From Tyto alba (Eukaryota; Chordata; Aves; Strigiformes; Tytonidae): a DNA stretch of 64,000 nt. The stretch is taken from assembly GCF_018691265.1 (NCBI RefSeq), contig NW_024881322.1:13107489-13171488 (forward strand), in the 5' to 3' direction. The notes beneath the pieces were generated by a model that worked only from the letters and a program-made list of their open reading frames with translations, did not search any database and was not told where the DNA came from. The translations under genes were made by a program, and so were the position numbers. Below, piece by piece: positions 1 through 12,200 of the stretch; the first letter of the stretch is position 1; every line of letters begins with the position of its first letter.

Positions 1-2064
1 GGTAATTTGCCAAGTTCAATGTGATGTGCTAATCAGAAAAATCCCCCAAAAGGAAGAAATAATTCCACGCTAATATAAGTCCATGGGGGAGGTTCTCACT
101 GGTATGTAACAGTAGTAGATACCGGAAAGAATTTCCTTTGCTTGCCCTAGAATAGGCTTCTATAGATCGCAGAGAAATACATTTATTTTACACTATTCAC
201 ATCAAGAATTGCAGACGTAAAAGTGTCTGAGAGATAAGTCTGATTGTCTAATGAAACTAGAGTAAGAAGAAATTGAATACGAGAAACAGTTATTAACCCA
301 AAATGATAAATAAATTTCTATTCATGAACTCCTTCCATTAGAAGGGAAAATTAGGAAAATTATCATTCTGGCTAATTTACCAATGTCCCTCCTTTAACAT
401 CTATCATCTTAGCATATGGAATTCTGGAAGGAATTTTGAAGATATAACATTAATAATTCTCCTCATCCTTCCTGCAGAACATCTATTTGCTTTGTGGCTC
501 TGGGGTGCAAGAGATAAGAAGACATATTTAATGTCAGCATGGCATGCCATATCCACAGTAACCTGCAGCACCTAAATGACACAGGCACCACGTGCAATAG
601 CATGGCTTATGGAGCATTATCAGTACATCTTCTCATTGCCAGCAAATGGTGAGAGTCCTTGCAGCGAGATGGGGACATTTGGTGGCTTTTGAAATTATAT
701 TCTTCTTTACACTGAGGTGGAATTAAGAAATGAAGAGTAGAGTCAAGAAGTATTTCTGAAGAGCGTGTCAGAAGAGACCACAGAAGCTCTTTGCTGTAGA
801 CCAGAGACCTCTTCTATCTACATACAACCTCAAGCATGCTGCAAACCCCTTACCAGTGGATTTGGCACATTGGCCTGTACCAAGGACATCAGAAGAATCA
901 AGGCCAAGGGTGTCGATCTTGACTTGGGTACTTCTAGCACCAAGAGGGCATAATGGTAACTGCACACAATCAGCACTGGGTGAAGAAATGCTTTGGGTTG
1001 GCCATAGTGTCATCTGCTTCCTTAGGGTTACAGCTCTCACGCACGACGGTCTCGCTTGATTGTAGGCCTCAGTCAAAGAGGCAGCGACACGGCGTCCGCA
1101 CCCAGGCTCCATCCTCCAGTGCTGCTCTGTTGCACTGATCTGTAGAGCAGCTGTTACTGAAATGCAAGTGTTGAGATGTAGTCAAGCAGGAAACTGGCCT
1201 GGAGGTCATCAGAGCCTCACCATAAATGAGGGGTTATTGTTGACCACCTCAGAGTGGTGCACTGGAGCCTGGAATTTATTGTAACACACCAAAACAAAAA
1301 GAAAGTTGTTTCCCTGGTGAGATTCTTGGCCCTGGATCACTACTGACCACCACACCGGTTAAAGGAATGAACAGAAAATCAAAGAGCTTTCCTGCAACCT
1401 CCTTTGACTCCGATTGCTCATTGTGACATTTCAAAGCCAAAATCCCAGCAGTTGAGCCATTCAGCTTCTTTACAAAAGACTTGCTTCTGAAAAACAGAGA
1501 GAAACCAACTTTCCTTCTCTTCCAGAGCAACAAAAAAAAAATCTGTTTCTTCAACTGAAATCTGACAAATTAGAGTGGAAACAGATACCATTTGCACACA
1601 AAGCAAGCCCCCCAACCAAAATATCACAAAAAATAACTGAATTGCAGGGAAATTATAGATGCCCCTAAATATTTGCAGCTTCCATGCACCAGCAAACGTA
1701 ACAGAGCAGATTCATGGAGAACTTTCCACACAAATAAATAGACAAGCAAAAAATTACTAAGAGGTAGCAATCTTCAGTTGAGTGATGGCCAAGCACAGAC
1801 AAGCTCCCTCAGAGCCTGCGGACAGGTATTAGCTGCCAGTCCAGCCTGGAGCGGGAGGAGCAGCTCAGAGATTTGCTGAGCTGGGGTTCAGACCTTTTGG
1901 AGTTCTGGTCACAACTAGGGTTGAGAACAAGAATTTAGATGGTGCACCTGTCATGCTGTGTTTCTTTGGAAGAAAAGGTATTAAATTAAGATTAGGTTCT
2001 TCAACACAACATATGAACTATACGAACCTCAGTGTTACAAAACTTCAAAAGCAACACAGATGAA
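1..2064. other. 3' intergenic region beyond AMPH
   Basis: No supported gene is seen. It is AT-rich sequence with short chance frames. The 765-1140 segment is richer in G+C and in CpG than its surroundings but shows no recognised protein on either strand. Confidence 0.6.
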
Positions 2065-2085
2065 ACAGCTTCTTTGGATCAAAGG

Positions 2086-2091
2086 TTTATT
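2086..2091 (-). terminator. Probable distal AMPH poly(A) signal AATAAA
   Basis: The minus strand reads AATAAA here. Downstream it is followed by a GU-rich stretch (GCTGTTTCATCTGTGTTGC), the usual downstream element, so cleavage near 2060-2075 is expected. A second AATAAA lies 134 nt upstream at 2220-2225. Confidence 0.6.
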
Positions 2092-2606
2092 TTTAATGAC
2101 ACAGCACTGGAAAACATAAGTTACAGATGACTTTTTGATACAGGATACATTATATATCTTATTTTAAAAGGATCTGTGAAGGTATGCTGCATAAATACAT
2201 ATAGTGAAAATATAGTGTGTTTATTTCTTCTCAGAGATTAGTTCTGTTTCTTTTTTTTTAAATTCATTCAGCCAATTAAATAAAAAAGTATAGATTAGCA
2301 TCATAACAGCTCCCCCTCCAGATTATCTCATTGTAACTACTACGGCTAGAAGAGGAGACCGAGCCATGCCTTCTCAAAGGTTTAGCAGCTTTGAACAGGA
2401 TGTTATTCATCATCTCAGAATGAAAATTTCACATTACAAACACAGATACTGTATCATGTTTTGGCAATGGAGCAGCTAGTTTTGCTTTGGAACAAAACCG
2501 TTTCCTGTAATGCCAGACAGTGAAAGAGCAATGCTTGTACTGGTGATACTACACAGTCAAAGAACTACAATGAAGTCATGAAAATGCATATATATCCATA
2601 TGCACT

Positions 2607-2642
2607 TATATATACACATTCAAGTTCTGGTGTGTATATATA
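2607..2642 (-). promoter_or_regulatory. 3' UTR hairpin with Pumilio-type element TGTATATA
   Basis: The arms 2607-2618 and 2631-2642 are perfectly complementary over 12 bp, with a 12-nt loop. On the mRNA strand the 3' arm contains UGUAUAUA (2609-2616), an exact match to the Pumilio consensus UGUANAUA. Pairing within the hairpin could hide the site. Binding is inferred. Confidence 0.45.
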
Positions 2643-2928
2643 TTATGCATGTCCAAAAATAACATTGAAAAACGTTGCATCAGTTAATTATTTTTTTAAA
2701 CACATGAAACTTATAATAGTTTGACCTCATTACTACAGGATAACTAATTAAATCTTCTGCAGTGCAACTCAATACAATACACTTAGTGCAGAGAAGTTAA
2801 GGTTTTGGTATTGAGGAGGCTAATTTCAGATTTCATGGGAAAGGACCAAATACAGGATCACCATAGCTCTGACGAAGCACAAACAAACCTGTTGCCACGT
2901 ACGTGTGAACAAATAAGGACATTTCTTT

Positions 2929-2934
2929 TTTATT
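2929..2934 (-). terminator. Possible proximal AMPH poly(A) signal AATAAA
   Basis: The minus strand reads AAATCAAATAAAAAAG about 210 nt after the stop codon. Use of this site would give a short 3' UTR lacking the Pumilio-type hairpin. No transcript evidence is available here. Confidence 0.3.
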
Positions 2935-3143
2935 TGATTTTTTTTTCCATGTACTGCTTCAGAGATTGCTAGCTTAACTGTTTGCATTCATGCTCATTTT
3001 GATATGTTTCAACAAGCTTTGTCTGGCACCAGTCTGTAAACCATTAACAGCTTAAACTACAAAAAGGTGGGCTCCTGTGTTTCAAAGAGGTTAAAAACCT
3101 ACTGACTGAGCTTCATAACACGTTCGTCTGCCTGAGCGGAGAA

Positions 3144-3251
3144 CTACTCCAGATGGCGTGTGAAGTTCTCTGGGAAAAGTCCTTTATAACTATTTGCATC
3201 TCTGTACTGAAGCCACTCGGATTCTTTAATGCCTGTCAACCAGCCAGCCTC
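3144..3251 (-). CDS. AMPH: AMPH last coding exon: SH3 domain, C-terminal half, and stop
   Basis: The coding part is 108 nt: [20 protein letters not shown], then [15 protein letters not shown] and TAG at 3144-3146; about residues 633-667. GWLTG and GLFPENF are the conserved SH3 n-Src/Trp and PxNY-like blocks. The acceptor is TTTTCCTTGCAG|GAGGCT. The exon continues as 3' UTR to about 2065. Confidence 0.97.
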   Translation of the reverse strand, partial: EAGWLTGIKESEWLQYRDANSYKGLFPENFTRHLE

Positions 3252-6200
3252 CTGCAAGGAAAAAGACAGTCTCTTAAACTTCAGGTCTCCCCATTGCCTT
3301 GCTACAAGCTTCACACCTGAAGACATTTCAGAGTCACATGGCTAAAAGATTTGGTGCTTTGGTCAAAAAGCAGCCTCTGATTTTGCACAGACCGTTTTCT
3401 CTGTTCTGCCAGACCACGGTTTTGTGAGACTGAGTGACCGTGAGCATCTTGTACGGCCTTTAGCCAACCTGACCTCTAGCTGCACTCAAAACTGGATAAT
3501 CAGTCTTCCAGGTCATCCAGTATTACACCAGATCTACACTTGTGCTCATCTCCATTGAGACGTTTTCAAAGTTGCCACAATAATATTGGCACACTCATGC
3601 AGTAAGAGCATAGCAGTGGGCCAGAAACATGACACAATACCATAGTTGGGGGGAAAAAAGTAGTTTTCAATCTGTTTTTTTCACCTGAGACTTTTCTCTC
3701 ATTCAAGTATTGGCAGTCAGAAGAAAAAACGGTTCTTGCAGTCTCTGGAATTATTATGTCTAGAAACTCAAACTTAGGTAATATGCAACTAGTTTTCCAA
3801 AAACTACTGGAAACCTAAACCAGAACCTGACATGCACAACTGCAAACAAACCACCAGCAGTCCAAGCAATCAAAAGAGAGATTTCTTATTGAAAAGTGGT
3901 AGGCTCTCTTAAGTGTGATCAATTCCACCCGGAATAAAATCAATTTTGTACTTTTAAAAATGATCAACCTATTCTCATCTCACTAACTCAGTAACTCTGT
4001 GCTTTGTTCCTTTTAAGAACGGGAGCCAGAGCAAAGCCATGACAAATCTGGATGCCTGCCTTATCAGTACTGCACAAGGAAATAGAGTAGCTTGAACAGA
4101 TCTTGTACGCCACTGCGTAATGACTGCTCAGTGGCTGCACGTGGTGTACTGGCTCTCTGCCCCAAAATAAGCATCGTTAAAGCAGATCCCACTTATGTAT
4201 GGCACTGGGTGGGTACATGGAACTGGGGACATGTTTTTCAAGCATGTGGAGTATCTGAGAGAAAGGAGAGAGGGACTGCAGCTTTCTAGGACAGGCAGCA
4301 TAGGTTGTACAAAGGAATGAACACTTTTACTGGGTAATAACTTCAACTCAAGATTAATGGAAAAATTGAGGCCACTGGGGGGAACTGGTTTGCTTCAAAT
4401 GGGGAAGCACAGGCTGATGTTACCAGCTATATTAGAATTATGGGTTTAGACAGGTCAATTTTGAAGGAGAAGAAAGAATAACAAAGATAAAAAAGACTCT
4501 ATATAAATCAACAAAGTACCCGGGAAAAGACAAAAAGATTAAGCTTTATGGTGATGTTAAACATGAAGGGCAAATATATACTGAGTAATAAAGATATGAC
4601 CAGAATAGTTTCAGGAACATGAATACATAAAGGTTTATTTTCTCCATCATTGCACACAATTTACTCCAATTAATGCTAATGGAATTTCAGTGCATATCAG
4701 AAGAGAAGAATATACTTCATAGATTCACCAAGTGAAGATTAAGCATATTTAATACATAACATCCTACGAAAAACAGACTGAAAACAGCAGATTTTGCTAT
4801 CCTTACAGCAGTGCCCTATTCTGCAAATACTGATAATGAAATCAGTTGAACTGCCCATGAGATAAGACGCATCGTCATTTGAGTTAGGATAACAGAATCT
4901 ATCCCTATAAAAAGAGCAAAATGCCCTGATGAAAAAAAAAAAAAATCTGAAATAAATAATTAAAAACCCCCAACAAAACAAGCACAGAAAACTTGTCTCT
5001 TGTATTAAAAGAAAGCTCAGCTGAGATGATGAACACTGGTTATTACCTACCTTTGGACAACATCAACCATCGAAATAATTTCAAATACAGTCCCCGGCAC
5101 TCGTATGTGCTTAAGGCATTCGTATTTAGATGTATTTTAAGAAATATCCTTTATTCAGAGCAGTGCTCTTTGCTACCTGAGTAGGCAGGGTCCAGTCCCT
5201 CACCTCTCAAGCCCCAAACCACCATGAGACTTTTCACCAACACTACTGGCCCCAGCAGAAGCCCACGGAGCGACTGGTGCTAACGGTGTGCAGTATGTTC
5301 TTCTCTTTTAAAGCAGTGACCAAAAATCGATTCACCTCACTGCAATTCAGTTTAACACATGGAATAAAACTGAGTGAAAATTCACCTGAAATGTGTTGTT
5401 AAAACAAAATTAGATGTCTCAAAAGAAATTAAACTGTTGTTTAATTCAGGCTTATGCTTCCAGAGGGCAGAGTTAGCTTTAGAGGCACGCAGCAAACACA
5501 GCAGCAGCTCCATACATTTTGGCTGTAGGACAGCACAACCTGCGTGCAGTCTCAGTGCTCTCTGTGTGTGAATTTGTATTAATTCTCCAAATTCACATCT
5601 AAAAACTCTGAACATCTAGGGACCATGTAATCAATTTGACTGCAATGTTAAGACAAGATGATATATAGCAACATAATGCCCAATTTGCAAGTCATCTTCT
5701 GGATCAAGTCTTTGTGTGCGTGTGTGTCTGTGTAAAATTCACTACAAAGTAGTGTAACACAAAAGCCCTAGTAGCAGCACAAAAGCCCTAGAAAATAGGC
5801 TGAGGTCAGATCCTGCTAGCAGCATATATCTGGGACTTCAGCTGTAGCCAACTGTGCCATTTAGTCTCAAATGAAACCAAATATATAGAAAAAATAAAAA
5901 TCTTTGTGTTTTCTAACAGTAATGACATCTTGAATACACATTCTCATTGATTATAATTTGTGAGAAAAAAGTTGAGACAAAGAAAAATGTCAACAAAAGA
6001 AAGAATCACATGTTTTTACCTGATCAGCCGTGGTCTCAGAAGGAATTACTAGTACAATATCTCCACGTTTTAAATTAAGCTCATCACTGTTAGCTGCCTC
6101 GAAATCATGTAGAACTTCAACCTGAAGAAAATAACACCAAACATACAGACATGATCTAAATGGAGACATTTTCTCAACAATATTATCTGTTAAATGTTTA

Positions 6201-9200
6201 TTGCAAAAAAAGAGAATAATGTGCCTTCTTTATGCAAACATATGGCTATAGACAGGTACACTCAAATTGTTAATGCTGACACGGATTCACGTCAAAGTCT
6301 TCTATTCCTACCCTTGGAAGCAGGGACAGTTTCAGTAAGTCTTCCTGAGACTGCCAAAGGAAACCTAAGATCCTTTCTCAAGGTTACAGGATCTCAAGGA
6401 CAGATGATACTGCAACACCCCACAAGTCCTGCCACCCTTATTCCTTCTGTGTAAGGAACTTGCTTTCATTCCCCGCTATTATTACTAGGTCTGAGAGAGG
6501 GGTGGCAGGATTTTGCAAATAAAACTGGAAAAGGCTCCCAGGAGCTGCTGTTTCAGGCTCTCTCTTATTCTCTTGTTGTGGCCACTGGATATTATTCTTG
6601 CTGTAAACATTCATGGACATCTGAGTGGGACGCACAGCACCCGTTTCAACAGGAGATCAAAGAGGCGAGTAATGGGAACCTTACTTAATGCTTGCCCTGG
6701 AAAGAGCTCCCATTTACTGGCAGATGGGTAGGCCAAAAATATCTGTCTTTCAAATGGCTGTTTATTAAAACACCGGCAGGATCAGCATGTCATTGTGAAC
6801 AGACCATTTTAACTAAATGGTTCTACCTCCTTAAGAGGTATACTATTCTAATTTTCTCCAAGCACAGCCAGTTCCATGGTAACTCTGCAATAATGAAAGC
6901 AAACGGCATCAAGAACCAGATGGCAGGCATATATTCTGCTTCTCCTTATTTATGTCTGACCCAAGAGAGTGTGAGGAAAAACAAAAGATGAACTATATCA
7001 GCATGTGTGAGTCAGAGTTGCACGATACTGCTCACTCTCACCTTAATGTTATTCTCAAAGTTTGCTGAAAATATTAAGCAATGAGAATAGACCAAGAAGA
7101 ATGGCATACTTACAGAATGCTATGGGACTAATTAGCCTGAACTATGCAAATTATAATAGGAAGCATGTAAAGTTCATCCATCCTCAAGGAGCTTTGCTGC
7201 TGCTCGGTGATTCTGAAGTGAGAAGCATTATCAAAGAACCTTGTGAACCAGGAAACCCTAGGGGTCTTGCCAGCCAAGAAGAGAATTTCTCTTATGCCTC
7301 ATTAAACTTTTCTGTTTGATTACCCTAACAGTTTATAACTATAACATTACTAAAGTCACAGAATGACATTTTGGCTTCATTACCGTGAATTGTAGAAGCC
7401 CCATGGGTATCAATAGAACCAGAACTTCCACTACAGATTTTCAGGCCAGAAAAAATGCCATTTTTAAATATTCATAGAATTGTAAAATGTTTTGGCTTGG
7501 AAGAGATCTTAAAGACAAAATATATTGCTAGTATATCAGATATATTGTTAGCATATATCATACCATATTGCTGAATAACTCTGTGGCAGTGCAGTTTTAC
7601 TCGATATATTAATTTTCAGTAGTAATTTGGAGAGATGAAGGGGTTCTTGTACTTCAGTGAGTCTTACAGCTACATAAGAATATACACAGCAACAACAGTG
7701 TGCAGGAAACGTATCTTCTCAGACTTCATGTATTAAGCAGAACCACAATGTTGAAGCTGTGTTTGTGTGTATTTGTGTGAGCATGTGTCTGGCTGTTAAA
7801 CTAAGTGTCCTTTGGCCTCAGGAATCATCGCGCTACTTGCGCAGACAGACACATCCGCAGATGCTAGATCTGGAGGGATGTCTAAAAGAAGAATGAAGAA
7901 GCAGACCTTGAAGAGAAAGCCGGGTGGCATGGCAGAAGCTGTGTCTTCTGCTGGCACAGGCTGATCTTGAGAAGGTGCAGCCTGGATTTCTTCAGCGGGT
8001 TTCTGCTCATTTCCAACTTGCGAAGTTTCACTGGGCGAAGTGTCAGTGCCCTGAGTGCCCATCTCTGCTGCAGCATCTTTGGACTCGTTCACGATGACTT
8101 TGTGTTCTTCTCCCTCCCCCTCGTTGTTTGATGCTGGCTCTATTACTACTGAAGGGATGCTGCTGACCTTTTCCTGGGGAAAACAAACAAACAAACAAAA
8201 ACACAAAAGAACCACAAGAGTATTTAGTACTTTATTTCAAGCAGGAAAACACAATTGTTTGTTTATTGCACAGAGTATATATGGAATGGGGATTTCTTTC
8301 TTCTCCACAGTGGATTTTTACATTACGACAGAAAACAGTACTTGTGCAAGAACGTAAAGGAGTAATCCCTTCCCTGTTTTCACTGTTCCCCTTTGTCCTC
8401 CTAAGTCTACTTTCTGCATTATCAGAAATCATTGCAGTAAATAATAAAAATATTCTGCAGGTAGCTTGAATTTAATTTTCAATGTGCATGGAAATTAACA
8501 GACTTTTCTCCTCCACCCTACTCTTAACTTTGGGTGGGTTTGGGTAAAGCCGTAAGTTCCAGGAGTCACTGTCCTATATTTCTTTGGGAATTCAGGTCAG
8601 CAGAGTAACAGTGATATAAAGGTGATGAAAGAAGGAAACATGACCTATTTCTTTGACTGACTGAGAGGATTTCTCACAGCAATGTAACTGGGAGCAGAGA
8701 AAGCAAAAAGGCTAAGTAGGTAGCATCTGACCAATAATGAAGCCCAGAACAAAAAGCATTTAAAGAAACTTGTTGGAGTACCCAACCTGAAAAGAACACG
8801 TTCACAGACCCTCTGGCAGACCACCTTATTCTGGTGCACAAAAGAAATACAATGTGCAATGACAGGAGGTGGGAAGTAGCTGCCCAGCTGCAGGGTCTGC
8901 CCTAGTAGCTGTTCCCTCTGAGGTTGCAGAAGGCAGCAGGCCAGATGCAGATCCACAGCTTGACCATTGTGATTTACACAAAACAAAGTAATGCTACTGA
9001 TAGGACACGGTGCCAGGAAACAAGAAAAAGCCATTACTTTGTCTGCCTGTTTCTCCAGAAAACCCTGTGAGGTTACATGGCAAAGCTCGTTTCCACAGAG
9101 GAGCACAGAGAGACAACAGCCGGAGGGGGAGCCCAAACAATACCTTGGACAGGCTGCTCCTGGTTCCAGCACAGGAGCCAGCAGACCATCAAGTCCCATC

Positions 9201-12200
9201 TCGACAAGCCCAGGGGAGCACAGGGGCACAAAGGCAGGCACAACCCAAATTAAGGACTCAGAAGAAAGGATACCCTGTGTGGACCCCTTCCAGGGCTATC
9301 CCAGGAGAGCCTCAGCCTTGCTACTGGTTGGAGCTGGGGGCACAGAGCTGCGGCAGCCCTGCCTCTCTCGGGCTGCCAAATCTGTCCCGATTCCCCTAAC
9401 ACACTCTCCTGTGCACCCACATGTTACCTGAGACACATCAGCCTCCTTTTCTTCCCCCTGAGGTTTGTCACCTTCAGCAACACCCTCCTGCTCAGTGGTA
9501 GCAGCGCCGTCACCAGCTCCTGCTGCCACAGCCACGCTGTCTTCTGCTGCCACAGCCCCCTCGGTGACAGGCACCACCTACAAAAATGGGAAGGAGGGAC
9601 CTTTCAGGTTCAGATATCTGCTGGAGAGACGATGGACCAGCCTCTGCTCTGTGACCTCCCTGGGTGGTGCCAACCCACGGCCTTGGTTTCACCGGGGCTC
9701 CTCCTGATTTGTGGGGGAGAGCAGCGCTGGGGCCAAGCTTCAAGCTGTATTGTGGAAGAACTTCACCACAGGTTTCTGCTGAGGAGGAGGAGATTGCAAG
9801 CTGTTCAGGGGTCCACAGGACCCAGCTAGTGGAGTCTGTTCTCTCCAGCTGCTATCACCTACCTCCAGACCTGGGCTGGTTTCAAAAATATTGCCTTAAT
9901 TACGCATTCCTTTCTAATAGAGAGACCTGCAAATTGGGCTCAGCAGAAGCAAATGTATTCTACAGCTGGATCAAGATCTGAAATCTTCAGATTCCATCAG
10001 ATATCAGAAAAAATATAACTGTAAAGATCTAGCTTGGTCAGTATGAAAAGAAGAAATATACATAAAAGCCCACTCAGTTTGGATATAATTGAACCATTTG
10101 TGATCAGCCCATGTTGAAGAGTTAATGCATGTTTTGTTCCAGTTCTTGAAAGGTGGATAGAAAAGTACCTACTGAATCCTTCATCTAGCAAAGACTGTTG
10201 TAATTTATGTTATCATCCTGCCATTTGTATTGGTATATACTGGTATTTGCTTACAGTAGCATATTGGATATATACTTACAGTGGATTAATCTTAAGGGTC
10301 AAATGGTGGAAGGTAAATGACAAAATTCATTCTGTTAATCCAATTAACTTCAACATGGATTTTTAAATAATGTACAGGAGATAGCACCAGGATAAAGTAA
10401 AAACACTGAAAAAACCTGTTTTCTCTGTACCAATGTCAAGGTAGAGTTAGCAGAAATAGCTCTGCTCCTCAGCTAACAGCCTGGTGCTCTTTATTTACCA
10501 AGTTTGATCCTTCCCTCATGGATGAGGCTAACACTGCTACCTGAACTCAACCTGAACTACCTGAAATTGTTCATGCGAACTCTTCAGGCATTGTTTTTTT
10601 AGCAATACCTAATATTCAGCACTAATCCTATTCGCTGCTATTAATTGATGTGATTAAGAAATTCTTCTGGAGTCCCTGAAGTCAGAAAATACTATAGGGT
10701 TTTGTAGAAACCACAGGCAATGCTTTAGTTTAAATTGAAAATGCTGCTGACGAATGCCCTGTCATAAAAAGAAGTAACATCAAAAGACATGGGCAGATGT
10801 TGACACCTCCTCTGACTTGTAAGGCATGCAAGCCTGCCACTCTTAGTATTACCAGTTTTATCAGCCTTGACCCAAGAAGTTATTCAAATGAATGATGAGT
10901 GAAAAAGCCCTGGAAGAGGCTAGTAGGAAAGAGAGGGAACAGATTGCATATCAGATTGATTTTATACCATGCACTTTTAAACAGCATGCTGCAGAAATTG
11001 ATCTTGCTGTCTGTTGTGATTAGCATCAACAGTTCTTTTCTATTTATTGGATTTGTATAGCCCATTTTATTTCACTAAGGAGGAGAATTCTAATTTACAG
11101 GAATCAGCTCTCAAATGCCCCACAATGAAAGGGTGACGCTCTCACAGCCTGCAGCCATGAGTCACTGAATGTATACCACAGCTCACAACTGCGTAATCAT
11201 TTGTTCTTGTGCCTTAGAGTACAAAAACAATGCAAGCCAGGCAATTAAAAAAAGCTTTTACAAAAATGCATGTGAGGTAGCACAGAATGAACATCACTAT
11301 CAACCTCAAATATATTTGGTTAGTACAGAAAATAAAATAAAAAGAGGCAGGCTCATCCCACTGAATTCATGCCCAGCTATGGTGAACCACATATGTGTAG
11401 CTATCATTACCTGTACTACCTTACTTAATTTTGAAAACCAGTCCTACAAATCTCCTTTCCATAGGTCATCAATAATATTAGACAGCCTAATAATAATCCG
11501 AATTAGCTATCTCTAGCTGTATTATTGAAATGTGGACAGCTGTCCCATTATACCAACCGTACAGGGGACAAAGAAAGGGTCATCCAGTATAATGAGTGCT
11601 GCCATTGAAGAACACTCGACTGTTTCAATCGCAGCAGGAGTGAATGCTTCTTCACCCAGGATGCAGCCGACTCAGAGGGCTGCACTCTCCTCTCGTTATC
11701 ATCGCTGTCAGCTCCACCCAACGCCGCCGCTGCCAGCAGCAAGACCAAGCCAAGGGAGAGCAGGAGGAGGAGGAGGAGGAGGAGGAGGAGGAAGGGTACT
11801 GAGCCTGCTGCCGGGGCTCCGCCAGAGGAGCTCCCTGAGCTCTGCCGGTTTTCCAGAGCTGAAGATCTCACCCCATGGCTGGATTTAGAAAGGGACTGGG
11901 TAATTTTTGTGACAATTGGTTATAACTGCAGCTAAGCTAGCTAACCTAACATCAAGAGGAACTAATCATCATGCTTTAGGGAATACATCAATTGCTTGCG
12001 AAGTCTTGGAAGACTTCTGGAGTAGTACTGAAGAATGTGTTATGCAAGTTACAGTATCGAAGGGACCACCCTCCACTGGAGGGCAGATATCAGCTTAGCA
12101 AATCGCTTGATCTCTTATGGGAGCTCTTCTGCATACAGTAATACTGCTACTTTAAACAGAACACAGGGTTAAACTCACCAGATGAGAGACCTCAACTTTA

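Larger units (their letters stand above)
2065..3143 (-). other. AMPH: AMPH 3' untranslated region
   Basis: About 1.08 kb of AU-rich sequence follows the stop. It contains an AATAAA 210 nt after the stop (2929-2934), a TA-rich hairpin with a Pumilio-type octamer (2607-2642), and two distal AATAAA motifs (2220-2225, 2086-2091). The end is set by the last AATAAA and the GU-rich sequence beyond it, so it is an estimate. Confidence 0.6.

Noticed and set aside
5757..5795. Short direct repeat possibly forming a CRISPR-like or target-site duplication
   Set aside because: There are only two imperfect copies of ~14 bp with no insertion between them; a simple local duplication is sufficient explanation.
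8645..9241. 198-codon minus-strand open frame in the intron between two AMPH exons
   Set aside because: It begins with GTG, has an odd Cys/Leu/Phe-rich composition, has no recognisable domain and lies wholly inside an intron removed between well-supported splice sites.
11548..11871. 107-codon minus frame resembling a signal peptide with poly-Leu
   Set aside because: The Leu run is just the antisense of the (AGG)n microsatellite, the frame starts with GTG, and the nearby ATG meets a stop after one codon.
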